Shown in pieces: positions 1-12,090 of a DNA stretch of 64,000 nt (position 1 is its first letter; every line of letters begins with the position of its first letter). The DNA comes from Neckera pumila (lineage: Eukaryota; Streptophyta; Bryopsida; Hypnales; Neckeraceae). Made by a program: the position numbers and the translations under genes. The notes under the pieces are model-generated. The model made no database searches, was not told the origin of the DNA, and was given only the letters and a program-made list of their open reading frames with translations. The DNA lies in assembly GCA_963969595.1 (NCBI GenBank), contig OZ018417.1:13828501-13892500 (forward strand), written 5' to 3'.

Positions 1-320
1 TGACTCATTGATTGAAATGGAATGACTCAAAGCTTTTTAAGTATATATAAATGTAGAGAACCAATTTCAAAAAAAAATTCCGGAAAAAAAAGATTTTTTC
101 TAATCTGCCCAAACTGCTCGGTTACGAAAAAAAGTAACATATCAGGTCACAACTTTTTACTCGTATTTTGAAATGTCATGAAACTTGGTACACATGAAGA
201 TATTCCTCGCCCCCACCTTCTATTAAAATTTCAGCCTCAAATATGGATATCTCTAGTCACACGTACCTGCCCAAAATTTCTATACGGCCAAAAATCGCAT
301 GTTGGTCCTTTAGGGGTTAA
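1..320 (+). mobile_element. TTAA (piggyBac-like) element, type B, left part outside window
   Basis: The right end reads GGTCCTTTAGGGG followed by TTAA at 317-320. The body resembles the right half of the type B elements at 3220-3997 and 21986-22854, sharing the tract with GAATGACTCAAAGC and the CAAATGTCATGAAA motif. No coding capacity is seen. Confidence 0.75.
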
Positions 321-420
321 ATAATGTTCCCTCCAAAAAGGTCCATAACCTTGCCTTAGTAATAACTGAGTGGAATTGATGGTTAAGCTGGTAATGCCGC
401 AGAGCTATAATAATTTTCAT

Positions 421-1358
421 TTAACCCCTAAAGGACCATTGTTCCTTTAGGGGACAAATGGGATTTCGGGCAGGTACCTATGGACTAAATTTTTGTCGTG
501 ATTTTTTGAAACTTTTTTTGAAGATAGGAAAACTGCTAAGCTTCATGGGAATATAATTTTTTTTTCAATCGGTGCCCAGGAAAAAAAGTTATGCCCAAAT
601 AAGCTCAAAACAATGGACGTCAAGTAGCCAAAAATTTTTTTTTTTTATTTCTTAATTTTTTTTAATTTTTTTTCTTATAGATTATATTTTTGTCTATCTA
701 GGAAGCTTTAATTCATTTCATTTGGATTTGTTATGAGAAAGTTATGGACAATCTTGTTTTGGGGGCACTTAGAGCATCTTCCTGAAAAAAATAACTCGTA
801 TGATTCATTTCTGAACGCAATTTTTACAATTTTTCAAAAAACAAAGTTCCGCAAAGTCTAGTTTTTTTGCTAGAACAATCTCACCATTGGGATTAGTATT
901 TTTTAATTCCATCTAAAAGATATTAATATTTTAGATTTTCCTTCTACCTTGTGCCTACTTCTACTTAACAATTTTTTTAATTATAAATTATAAAAATTAA
1001 GTTTTTTTGGATTTCCTTTTTTTTCCTAGACTGTCAACTCAATTCTCCACTATAAAGATTAAAAGCTCAAAACTCTATAGTGCAAAAAATTAAAGTTAAA
1101 AATGTTCGAAAGTCAAAAAATCTAGTCCCGCAATGTGCTGAAAAACTTGTTTTTTTCACTTTAAACGCATATATCTTGCAATCTGTGCAGTCAAAAATTC
1201 TGAATTTTTTTCCACATATTGTCATACTAGTAAGGTATAAGACCCTATGATTCGATGTGAAAAAAACACTTTTTTCAATTTTTTTTACTCTTTGCTATAG
1301 AAATGGCAGTTTTGAGTGTTTTTTGGCAGAAAAAAGGCCTTGGTCCTTTAGGGGTTAA
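421..1358 (+). mobile_element. TTAA (piggyBac-like) MITE, type A, complete
   Basis: Runs from TTAA (421-424) + CCCCTAAAGGACC to TCCTTTAGGGG + TTAA (1355-1358), 938 bp including both TTAAs. Terminal inverted repeats are about 13 bp. The interior is AT-rich with no open frame. It matches the copies at 4486, 5933, 60699 and 62134 along its whole length. Plus orientation is defined here as the end with GGACCATTGT first. Confidence 0.88.
425..453. repeat. Mini-hairpin at the left end of a type A element
   Basis: CCCCTAAAGGA is followed, after a 7-base loop, by TCCTTTAGGGG, so the terminal repeat is repeated in inverted form just inside the end. Other type A copies keep this arrangement in mutated form (5937-5965 and the right end of 4486-5415). 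The opposite end lacks it, so the two ends are asymmetric. Confidence 0.85.
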
Positions 1359-2678
1359 ATTTAGTGGATTGGTAAGCAACATGCAAAACTCTAGTGTCTG
1401 GTTTTTTAGTAAGTTGACAACAATCTTTGAATGAATGTAATGGTTATTATTGCCGAGGTACTAATTGCTAATGGCAGCAGAGGGTGGATGAAATAATTTG
1501 GAGAGATGCAGAAAGAATTTGTTGCGAGATGATTTGCTTTGCCTAGGTTGTCTAGGCATCTGGACAAGGACATTAATCCTTGGTTTGGACGTTGAAAACC
1601 AATTTTTTTTCAAAAACATTATCATCTATGATCAAATTGGATATTTCAACAACCCCATTTTGGCTGCGTCTTAATTTCAAAACATAGCAAGGACATCAGA
1701 TGCAACCAAGATAAAAGCTCTAATAGGTGGTGCAATGCTTAGTCTTTAGGATTTGTTTGGGGTTTAGGATGATGCCATTGGAAGGTACAAAGGCACCATT
1801 TTGTAGCCCTCATCCTCACTCTTCTCATCGCATGGGGCTTTTGGAATCTCGATTTGCCTAGGGCAGGTCTTGCTCAAGCACCTGTAAGTGGAAGAGGTGT
1901 CATGATATATTGGTGTCAGATTGTAAAAAGAACATTATTTATATTATGTGGTTTTGTATTTGTGAAATTAAATCATGAAAGCTTAAAGAACTCCAATTGA
2001 AATGAGTAATACAAAGAAGTAGGTGGCAAAAGAATGTGCAAGCCCAACCAAATTCTTAACCACCTTGAATATGCACAAAATGGTGACAAATACAATATAG
2101 TTTTACGTGTTTGCTTGGGGCTATCCCCCAAAAAATACAAAGAGTTGTTTTTGGCTTGCAATAGAAAGCTTCCAATAGCAAGAATCTTTGAAGACTTTGA
2201 AAACTTACAATGCCAAAATATTCTATTTCCAGAGTTGTCATGTATTGGCACCTCCAAGCCTATTCAAGTGGACTTATGTAGAAGGTATTGGATGCTCTAA
2301 GAGAACTTGAAGAGGAATCTAGTCTTGGGCCCAATATTCAAAGTGTCTTGTAAATCAATCCACAATTATTGAAGGTTTTGATCTATTCAAAAAGAAAAAA
2401 TTGGATAAAACCTGGGCTAAGTTTTTATGAAGCTAACATATCATTTGTGGTTGCATAAAAGTGAGGCCTTCAAGACAGAAGTGAAAAAGACCTCACGAGT
2501 GCAAAAAGATGTATGTATCTTAGTCCATCATATTTTAAAATACAAAAAACCTTCTTGCAAACAAGAAGACGTTCAGAACTATAATTAAATTTTACTTTGA
2601 AGATTAGTTGCTACATTACATCCTTTGGGACAACTTTATCTACCAATGGTTGGAGTTCTATAACTATTCACCCACTTT
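1359..2678. other. Spacer without recognised genes
   Basis: AT-rich. The longest ATG-started frame is 2034-2300 (88 codons). It shows no domain or compositional sign of coding, and an equally long frame lies on the other strand. No transposon ends recognised. Confidence 0.5.
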
Positions 2679-3186
2679 CAGGGTTGTCATAACAGGCAAG
2701 TTAGGGTCATTGGAAGGGACAGGCAAACGGGCAAACCAGACTGGACAGGTGGACGATCTGGGCGGCTTTCAATTTGTAGATCTTAAAATTTTTTCAAGAT
2801 AGAAAAAGTTGATTGTAAATGACACGTCATCATTCTTCGCTGGCCCGATTATAAATTGAATCCGAATACAGAGTTGGAGTCCGCTCACGCCCTGATGTTA
2901 CGTCCGCGCCCGTCCGTTTGTGCCCTGTTCTTACATCCGCGCCCAAACATCTGCGCCCTGACCTGACGTCCGCGCCCCTACCAATTCCATCCGTGCCCAA
3001 GGTCTCGCTTGACAGCTAGGTGGTGTTGAGTGGCAGCTACGTTGCCCTTTTTTTCTTTACTAAAAAGTCAACTATTTGTTGACTACATCGGACGGGCGAG
3101 ACCTCTACCGAACAGGCGGGACCTTTATCAGATGGGACGGGCAGACGGATGGGCGAACCAAACGTCCGCCCAATATGACAACCCTG
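2679..3186. mobile_element. hAT-type non-autonomous element with 8-bp target duplication
   Basis: The left end CAGGGTTGTCATA (2679) and right end TATGACAACCCTG (to 3186) form perfect 13-bp terminal inverted repeats. The flanking octamers CCCACTTT (2671-2678) and CCTACTTT (3187-3194) differ at one base, as expected for an aged 8-bp target site duplication. An 8-bp duplication plus CAGGG-type ends is typical of hAT elements. The 508-bp interior is GC-rich and holds repeats of a TCCGCGCCC-like motif (about 2880-3005). No transposase. Confidence 0.85.
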
Positions 3187-3219
3187 CCTACTTTATGTCC
3201 CAAAGAATGTAATAATCAA

Positions 3220-3997
3220 AAAAATTCGCGTCATGGATTGCAAGATATAAGCATTCAAATTCATTGAAAATCATTTTCTTGGCCCTGCAAAATATAGGGC
3301 AGCTACACTTCCCAAGCTCACTTTTCTATAAAAAAATGTTCAAAATGGTGGTTCTTCTTGGATTCTTTTTCCTAGACAAGTTGTCCACATGTTTGAAAAT
3401 TTTCAGTTCATTTGGAATCGTACAACATATAGAAAAAAATAGTAAGTAGACAATAGTAGAGAATGATTCAAAATACTAAATTGTTAAGAGTTGAATTATA
3501 GAATTGAAAAATTCCAATCCCAATGGTTGCAATGTTGTTATAAATATCTACATTCTATGATTTTATTTTTTTCAAAAAATATTGAAAATCGAGTAAGATA
3601 AAGGACTTCAAAGTTTATTTTAGAATAGACAATTCATAATTGCCTTTAATCAAAAACTCCTCATAATTTTTGACTCATTGATCAAAAATTCAAAATAGAA
3701 TGATTCAAAGCTTTCTATGTATATATAACTTTAGAAATCCAATTTCAAATTCTTATTTCTAAAAAAGTGATTTTTTTTATCAGCTTGGATTGCCCATTTA
3801 CAAAATATATATATATTTTAGGCCATATTTTTTTATTCATACTTCCAAATGTCATGAAATTTAGTGCATATGAAAGATATTCCTTGTTCCCACCTTTGAT
3901 TAAAGTTTGGGCCAAAAATATAGAAATTTCTAGTCACACATACTTGCCCAAAATTGCTATGCAGCCAAAAAATACATTCTGGTCCTTTAGGGGTTAA
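3220..3997 (+). mobile_element. TTAA element, type B, left end missing
   Basis: From about 3220 the sequence follows the interior of the complete type B element at 21986-22854 (GGCAGCTACACTTC, AAATGGTGGTT) and finishes GGTCCTTTAGGGG + TTAA (3994-3997). The first part is absent. The hAT element ends only about 30 bp before the homology begins. Confidence 0.75.
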
Positions 3998-4485
3998 GGA
4001 TTCAACTCTAATCTTTAAATTCCCAGTCAATTATTTATGGACTATGGAGTAGCCTTCTATTGTATGGAAGAAACTATACTCCTTTTTAATTTTAATTTTA
4101 TTATATAAATTAGATTGATTTGTCTTTCTAATTTATATTCCAAACCAAAATGGCTATGTTCAAACATTTTCATATAAAAAATAATAGTGCAAAATGTTAA
4201 ATATTCCCTCGATGACAGAAAATTTGATATTTGGAGAATTTTTAGATGTTTTCATCACTAACCCTTCAGTGACTGTGGTTGATTTGGGGGGCGAGTCATT
4301 TTTTCAAGATATACTTTTAAAAATTTATTTTGGGATGAGCTTTGAGCTAGATAAATATAATTGGACCTTAGAATTGAGGCTACAAGGCCTTGGCAATGTA
4401 TTGCCACAAGAATGAAGGTGATCGAAGCTTTCATTTAGATATGAGAATGGCTCAAAGATTGAAGTGAAAACTAAATCTACTATAG
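3998..4485. other. Spacer between two TTAA elements
   Basis: AT-rich. It contains a 73-codon ATG frame at 4194-4415 without recognisable features. Nothing else supported. Confidence 0.4.
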
Positions 4486-5415
4486 TTAATCCCTAAAGGA
4501 CCGAGGCCCTTTTTCTACCAGAAAACACTCGAAACTACCATTTCTATAGCAAAAAGTAAAAAAATCTGAAAAAAGTTTTTTTTCACATCTAACCATAGGA
4601 TCTTACACCTAACTAGTATGAGAGTGTGTGGAATAAATTTCAGAATTTTGGACCGCACAGATTGCAAGATATCTACGTTTAAAGTGAAAAAAACAAGTTT
4701 TTCAGCACATTATGGGACTAGATTTTTTGATTTTGAACATTTTTAACTTCTTTTTTTTGCACTGAAGAGTTTTGAGCTTTTAATGTTTATATTGGAGAAT
4801 TGAGTTGAGAATCTAGCCAAAAAAAAAAAGTTCAAAAGAACTTAATTTTCATTATTAAAAAAATTGTTAAGTAGAAGTAGGTACGAGATAGAAGGAAACT
4901 CTAAAATATTTATATATTTTAGGTGGGATTAAAATGCACTAATTCCAATGGTGAGATTGTTCTAGCAAGTAAAATAAACCATGTAAAAAAGAAAAATTTG
5001 AAAAATTTGAAACATAGCATTCAGAAATGAATCCTATAAATTATATTTTTCAAAAAGATGCTCTAATTTCCCAAAAAACAAGAATGTCCATAACTTTCTC
5101 ATACAAAATCCAAATGAAATGAATTAAAGCTTTCTAGATAGACAAAAATACAATCTATGAGAAAAAAAATACTTAAAAAAAAACAAAAAAAAACTGCAAT
5201 TTTTTTACCCTGCCCGCCATCCCCTGTTTTGAGCTTATTTGGTCATAACTTTTATTCCCAAGCACCGATTGTGAAAAAAATTATATTCCCGTGAAGCTAA
5301 TCAGATTGTCTACCTCCAAGAAAAGTTTCAAAAAATGAAAAGAAAATTTCAGCCCGCAGGTACCTGCCCGAAAATGCATTTGTCCCCCAAAGGACAATGG
5401 TCCTTTAGGGGTTAA
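4486..5415 (-). mobile_element. TTAA MITE, type A, complete, inverted
   Basis: TTAA (4486-4489) is followed by TCCCTAAAGGACCGAGGCC, and the element ends CAATGGTCCTTTAGGGG + TTAA (5412-5415), 930 bp. It is the reverse complement layout of the 421-1358 copy. The first base of the left inverted repeat is mutated (T for C). Confidence 0.86.
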
Positions 5416-5470
5416 GCAAAAAGTGTCTCTAAAGTAGGTGGCTCAAGATTCTCTCACACTCTAAAACACT

Positions 5471-5705
5471 CCACTCCTCAAGTATACATTGTTTGTACAT
5501 ATTGGTTTTCCATATTCACAAGAATGTACAAAAAATGTACATTTCATGGTTTTTAAACCTTTGCCGTTTGAACTTCAAAAATTCATAACTAATTCCATAA
5601 AGTTCCAAAAAATTGAAATAACTTGGATTTGATGCCAATTCTACTTGTTTAATGAAATATAATTCAAAATTTTTTACCTCCCCAAAACTCAATTTCAACT
5701 CTTAG
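5471..5705 (+). repeat. Dispersed repeat, copy 1 (second copy at 57850-58075)
   Basis: Shares with 57850-58075 an ordered set of motifs: a GTACA-containing start, AAAAATTCATAACTAATTCC, a TCCAAAAAAT tract, CTTGG, GATGC and a closing TCAACTCTT. No terminal inverted repeats or coding signal seen, so the class is unknown. Confidence 0.5.
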
Positions 5706-5932
5706 ATGGGTAGTTCTGGGCCCTCCTACCTTAGCTAATCTATGTACATCCTTGGATTACATGGATTAGACGGTGGTGGGATTGCCAAGTGACATTGTTG
5801 CCTTCATGGCTCATGTATTTTGATAAAAATTTGGCTAGATTGAAGCTTATTTGTACATTTCCTTGGCCAACATAGATTCATTCAAACTAGCATAGCTCAC
5901 ACATTATTGCATGCCTTACCAAACAATTTGGT

Positions 5933-6862
5933 TTAACCCCTAAAGGACCATTGTTCCTTCAAGGGACAAATGGGATTTCGAGCAGGTACCTACAGGCTAA
6001 ATTTTTGTTGTGATTTTCTGAAATTTTTTTTGGAGATAGAAAAACTGATAAGCTTCGTGGGAATATAATTTTTTTTCAATCGGTGCCCGGGAACAAAAGT
6101 TATGCCCAAATAAGCTTAAAACAAGAGAGAGGGGTAGCAAAAAAAAATTTCAAAAAATTTAATTTAATTTTTTTAATTTTTTTTCCTTATAGATTGTATT
6201 TTTGTCTATTTGGAAAGCTTTGATTCATCTCATTTGGATTTTTTATGAGAAAGTTATGGACAATCTTGTTTTTCGGGCAATTAGAGCATCTTCTTGGAAA
6301 AAAGAACTTGTAGGATTCATTTTGGAATGCAATTTTTGCAATTTAAAAAAAAAAAAAAGTTCCACATGGTTTAGTTTTTTTGCTAGAATGATCTCACCAT
6401 TGGGATTAGTGCACTTTAATTCCATCTAAAATATATGAATATTTTAGATTTTCCTTCTATCTTGTATCTACTTCTACTTAACAATTTTTTAAGAATGAAA
6501 ATTAAGTTTTTTTGAATTTCTTTTTTTTTCCTAGACCCTCAACTCAATTCTCCACTAAAAGGATTTAAAGCTCAAAACTTTGTAGTGCAAAAAATTTAAG
6601 TTAAAAATGTTCAAAGTCAAAAAATCTAGTCCCGCAATGTGCTAAAAATCTTGTTTTTTTCACTTCAAACGCAGATATCTTGCAATTTGTGCGGTCAAAA
6701 ATTTTGAAATTTTTTCCTTACATTTTCATACTAGTTAGGTACAAGATCCTATGGTTAGATGTGGAAAAAAGATAATTTAAATTTTTTTGTACTCTTTGCT
6801 CTAGAAATGGTAGTTTTGAAAGTTTTTTGGCAGAAAAAAGGTCTTGGTCCTTTAGGATTTAA
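5933..6862 (+). mobile_element. TTAA MITE, type A, right end mutated
   Basis: Begins TTAA + CCCCTAAAGGACCATTGTTCC at 5933 and ends GGTCCTTTAGGAT + TTAA at 6859-6862, 930 bp. The last two bases of the right inverted repeat are AT instead of GG, so this copy is probably immobile. A TTTAA pentamer flanks both sides. Confidence 0.84.
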
Positions 6863-6992
6863 AGTGAGCGTCTAAAGATGCTCTAACTCCATTCCACTTT
6901 GGGTTTTTACAAATTAGGTGTATTTTGACCTACAACAAGCATAGAGTCCATAAATCGACCAAAATGTGGTCGACCGGTCACTAAAGGGTTAA
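6863..6992 (-). mobile_element. Possible TTAA element end fragment (type E)
   Basis: Ends GGTCACTAAAGGG + TTAA near 6989-6992. Read on the minus strand this is TTAACCCTTTAGTGACC, like the TTAACCCCTCAATGACC at the right edge of the window (63978). No matching left end was found. Confidence 0.4.
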
Positions 6993-7751
6993 AGCCTTTG
7001 TTTTCCTTACAAATCAATTGAAGCTACAATTTGGCCTATCATTAAAATCTTCTAAAGATAAAAGCTGAAACTATGCTTTTGGTGAAGTAAAAAGTATTCA
7101 AAATTATTTGAAATGAATCTCTAAATAATTTTTCAAATTTGATTGTATAGAAAATCTCCAATCTTGGTGCTAAAAAAGTCTCATTTAATGCACTCTTCAG
7201 TTTTTTTTATAAAATTTGTATTTTATAATCCATTTGGTATTCCCTTAAAAAAATCCCCATCTTAAAGGTTTAATTTTTATCTTATCAATTTTTCAATTAC
7301 ATACATGACATTTCACCATGGTTATCAACTTCACATTCTTCATAGATATTTACACTCTACGTGACATTTTGGTGTCCGTTGAATACATTTTATAATTCAT
7401 AAAAATTGATACTATGATACCTCAAAAACTTCACAAATTCACAAAACCTTTCATACTAGAGTTTTTTTAATCATAATCTCAGATACATTCAAGTGGACAG
7501 CATCTCTCATTGTAAGGATCCCCTCTTGTAGGTTTTTGGATTTTGTGCTAATTAAAAGAAGTTGAAAGCATAATAAGAATAACTTAAGACACTTAGATGC
7601 AGCTACAGAGTAATTCAAGTATATTAGTATCAAGTAATTTGTTTGCTGAAAGATATCACATTTAAGCTGTATATTTCATAACTCTCAGATTTACAAAAGA
7701 ATTGAGGCTTTACCTTCAAGTGAACCACATTTTACAAGACATAAGCTTACT
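6993..7751. other. Spacer without recognised genes
   Basis: AT-rich, with no frame longer than 60 codons that shows coding character and no transposon termini. Confidence 0.4.
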
Positions 7752-8194
7752 TTAACCCCTAAGTGATTCTGGGTGTCTTTCAATACATCTGTAGTTTTGT
7801 ATATAGCGTAAGTGCGATGTACACAGCCTTGCCTGTGAATGTTTTATTGTCCATCGAATTTGTATTTATTTTCTATTGAATGTGCATTGAAGTCTTCTAT
7901 CAAAATGCACACTTTCTGGATGCATTGGCCATACTACCAACTTTGTAAATATTGTAAAATTATATCTCTAGTACACGTATTTTTTTAGTAATACATACTG
8001 TAACATATTTGATAGCATCTCATTTCAACAATAAGCATTGCAATATTTTTCTAAAAACATATGAAAATCAATGACTATTGCACCTTCAGTTTTGTAGTTT
8101 ACATATTTGGCCAATACTTCAAGGAATTTGGCAAATACGGGTCGCATATAAATCCAGCGGACACAATGTGTTCTCTAATCAACTTAGGGGTTAA
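7752..8194. mobile_element. Short TTAA element, type D (443 bp)
   Basis: Starts TTAA + CCCCTAAGTGATT (7752) and ends AATCAACTTAGGGG + TTAA (8191-8194). The inverted repeats agree at 9 bases and then with one or two mismatches. The interior does not match type A or B, so it is a separate subfamily with the same target preference and the same CCCCTAA terminus. Confidence 0.75.
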
Positions 8195-10170
8195 GTTGGT
8201 TTTTAAAGCCACTACTCATGACAGCTGATGTATAATTTAAATACACTTTGTTGATATAGATTTTTGGTTTTACTAAGTTTTTTTTTTGTTTTTTTTTAAA
8301 TACATTGACCAATTCCATTGCAAAGGAACCTGAGTACAGCAAACAAGAAGCAAGCCTTTGGCAAGAATTTTGTAAACGTTTTCAGACAACTAACTATTGT
8401 AGCAAACCCAACAAGGCACCAAGTAATCAGATCAGCACAAAAAACCAGGTAGCCTCTCAAGATAAGCCTAACTGAATGACCCAATCTTTGTTCAGCCCAA
8501 AAAACCCTGTTTGCAGTAAAATATTGCCGAACCTTTGGAGAAATGTTGCCACCTTGTCTTGATAGAGCTTGCTAAGCTTGGCATTTGTGAGCCCCGCAAC
8601 CTTGTCCTAATAAGCTTTGTATCTCAAGGCACCTTACAAGCTAAAGTTTTGATGAATTTTGTATTCAACACTATCAGTGAAGTAAAGTCATACATTTTTA
8701 TGCAGTCAATTTGTAAGTTCTTGAAAAATCTTCGTGTTGATTGAGTCTTCCGGTCCTCCGTTGACGTTTGTCAATGGAAGCAAAAGCATTGTAAGTTCTT
8801 TTTCTTCCAATTTTATCCTTAGCCCACTAGCCTCTTGCCGGAGGTTCTTTGGATTCCTTTAAATTATTAATCTTTTGCCATTTGTAAGTGTCCAAGGTAC
8901 AACCATCATTGCAAGGACAAGAAATGACATTTGCCTCCTCCAAATCTTCAGTATCCACAATAAAAGAGTGTGCCGCCCCATAGAGTTTTGTATGATCTAT
9001 TAAGTCTAAGAAAGAAGGCATGAGACCATTAAAATAAACAAGTGTATTGGTAGTCATGGCTAATCAATGGACAACTTTCAATCTCTATTTCAAATTTTCT
9101 AGCTTAGATCACTTTGGATCTTCTACAAGAGACAAGAAAATTAGGCAATGATGCAATCTGTATGAGTTTTTTGCTAGGTTACAAAAAGATTTGTAAGCCA
9201 TTCAAATTTTGAAAGCACTTTGAGTTTCGGATTTGAGAAGGTATTTCTTATTTATAGGTAATGGCTTGAGTATGCCTTTTACATTTCACTTTTACTTTTA
9301 CATCTATGTTCTACATCCATTAGATTAATTTTCATTTCATTTTTACATTGATCTTTTACTTTTCCTTTTTACAATGGTCTTTTATTTGTCATTTTACATC
9401 TATTTTCTACATTTCATGACCATCCATCCTCATTGCATCCATATTCATATTCTATTTCTCGCTTAAATTCATGTTTTACATTTGATTTTAATCATTTCAT
9501 TTATATCACTTGAAGGTATGCTATATATCGATAATGGTTATATATGTTATGTCCTTTAACTTCATACTCCCTCCATCCCACTAATAACCTTCAAAAAGCT
9601 TCTTCACAAGGGATTAACTGCAGTTTTAGTCTTTATGCTAGTGATACATGCATCCAAAAACCAGTAATCCATCCTTTAGATCTATGCAAAATCTCTAGCT
9701 TAGGCGCCATCATCTAAGCACCCAAAATCCATGCATAAAGTATAATTTTTGAATATAATTTGTAAGTGTTGCCAGCTCCATCATTCTTGATGATTTAAAG
9801 GTTGGTGGCAACAATGAGATTCTAGAAATATGTATCCCAATCTAAATATCCACAATAAAGAAACCTAGACTAGTTCATGAACAAATCTTCATAGCGGCTA
9901 ATTGGTCATCAAATACATCGTCAATACTACTGTCCCCGGAAGTACAGCAAGTACAAGGGACCTCATATGGCAAGGCCAAGCTCTCTACAAGAAAAATGCA
10001 CCCGAATCGCTTGACTTGCCCCTATAAGGTTGCCCAATCCGGCCAAAACTTACTCAATAATTAAAATTAGGAAACAGAGCTCTTTAGTGGAACAAGAATT
10101 TTTAATGATTTAGAGATTTTAAGTGGGACAGAGGAAGTGTTCTTTTAAAACCATAATTTTAATTTGACTT
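8195..10170. other. Two-kilobase spacer, no supported gene
   Basis: A 76-codon ATG frame on the minus strand (8827-9057) includes a CPCNDGC motif, and its codon pattern is not obviously random, but I recognise no family. About 9250-9490 is a pyrimidine-rich tract with many TTTTACATT units. Nothing else stands out. Confidence 0.4.
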
Positions 10171-11092
10171 TTAACAACAACGGACCAAGGTGATTTTCCA
10201 ATTAAAAAACACTCAAAACTGTCATTTCTATTGTAAAGAGAAAAGAACTTTAAAAATTATTTTTTCTTGAATATCCAACCATAAGATCTTATACTTGACT
10301 AGTATATAATTACGTGGAAGAAATTTCAGAAACATTGACATGTAGATTTTAAGATATATGCATTTAAAGTGAAAAAAACAAGTTTGTTTGCACTTTGCTT
10401 GACTAGTTTTTGGCTTTGAATATTTTTAGTTCAAATCTTTTGCACTATTGATCTTAAATTTCTACTTATTTATGTTAGATAGCTGAACTGAGAACCTACA
10501 AAAAAAATTTAGGCCAAAAAAATGCATAATTTTCACTCATTAAGAAATTGTTAAGTAGAGGTGGATTCAAGATTAAAGAAAGAACTAAATTGTTAATAGC
10601 TTTTAGACGGAATTGAATCACAATAATCCCGATGGTGAGATTGTTCTAGAAAAAATAATAACCTTGTCTAACAATTTTTTGGGAAAATTCTAAAAATTTC
10701 ATTCAAAAATGAATTCTACAAGTTATTTTTTCAAGAAAATGCTTAGATTGCCTGAAAAACTAAGATTGTCCATAACTTCCTCATTCTAAATCCAAATTGA
10801 ATGAAACAAAGCTTCTCATGTAGAAAAAAATATAATCTTTGAGAAAAAAAATTGAAAAAAAATTATTTTGCCTTTTTGTGATTTTTTTGGTGCAGCCCCC
10901 TGAACTCCATTTTTGCTTATTGTGCCATAACTTTTGCTCCGGGCATCAATTAAAATAAAATTTATAAATTCACAAAGCTCTCACAAAATTAAAAAAGCAA
11001 CAAAAAATTCCAAAAAATATCACTAAAATTTGAGATAGTAGGAACGGACCCAAATTGACCCCTAAGGGGACAAATGGTCCTTTTAGGTTTAA
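10171..11092 (-). mobile_element. TTAA element, type A, degraded copy
   Basis: Starts TTAA (10171) with the corrupted end CAACAACGGACCAAGG and ends CAAATGGTCCTTTTAGG + TTAA (11089-11092). The interior follows the inverted type A copies motif by motif but with many substitutions, so this is an old copy. Confidence 0.7.
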
Positions 11093-11649
11093 GAGACATT
11101 CAAGTGACTTCCAAATTTCAAACAAGAGATGAATGCGAAATATCTTGAGTATCTAGAACTATGCTTTTTCATCTATCTATCCTATTTACTTTCTCTAGGA
11201 CTTCCCTTAGTAGCTAGCCATTGGTCAGATGCAAACTTCTATTCATATCCATAGCCACATTTAGTAATACTCCCATTCCACATGGCCTTAGAATTGCACT
11301 TAGTGGTGTCTTTCTACCACCACCCTAGTAGAAAATTTAGTGACCAGATCAACAAAAATTTAACAAAAAAGTGTTGATTTTTTTTGTTAATTTGGACAAG
11401 TTGATTTGGGTACTTGTGAACAAAAAGTGTTGATTTTTTTGTTGATTTGGTCAGTTCAAGAATGAGAAAAAAACAATTAATTTAAAGGAAACTTGACCAT
11501 ATAGAAATTGACACGTGGCAAGTGCCACATCATCACAAAAGTGCCACCTTGGCAATTCAAACCAATGGAGAGACTCCACCTAGACAAGCCGACACTTAAG
11601 CCAATCAAACCAATAGGGAGCCACCACCTAGGCAAGCGGCCATTTAAAC

Positions 11650-11722
11650 AAGGGGTGTTGATGGGGTTTGAACCTTGCACTCCTTGCTTATAAAGGCCTT
11701 TACCAACACACCAAGCATCCAT
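11650..11722 (-). ncRNA. Degenerate tRNA-like (SINE-type) module
   Basis: On the minus strand an A-box-like TGTGTTGGTAAAGG (11710-11697) is followed by a B-box-like GGTTCAAACCCC (11674-11663) and by a 3' segment, ATCAACACC, that can partly pair with the 5' GGTGTGTTGG. This resembles a pol III type 2 promoter or shortened tRNA. It lacks a convincing anticodon arm and is not called a functional tRNA. Confidence 0.45.
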
Positions 11723-11791
11723 GTACATGTACACATGAGAGTTTCCGTTTTTATTTATTTCATTATTGCTAGTTAAATTCAGTGTTTTTCA

Positions 11792-12090
11792 AACTCAGCA
11801 GACTTCAGAGGCCATTTAGGCATAGTAAAACAACCTTTTTTGAAGAACTTTCAACTAACAAAAGTTGCAAAATCAAGTTAACTCTTACCTCCAAAAATTC
11901 TTTTGCAATTCAAAGTCTCCAATCAAAAGTTATGGACAACATTTTGTCCATAACTTTTGATTGGAGACTCGGAATTGCAAAAGAAAATTTGGAGGTAAGA
12001 GTTAACTTGATTTTACAACTTTTATTAGTTGAAAGTTTTTTGAAAAAAGTTGTTTACTATGCCTAAAGGTCCTCTAAAGTCTACTGAGTT
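11792..12090. repeat. Long palindrome inside foldback element, copy 1
   Basis: Arms of about 145 nt run from AACTCAGCAGACTTC to its complement GTCTACTGAGTT. The centre, near 11942, pairs CAATCAAAAGTTATGGACAA with its exact complement. A transcript would form a near-perfect double-stranded RNA. Confidence 0.9.
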
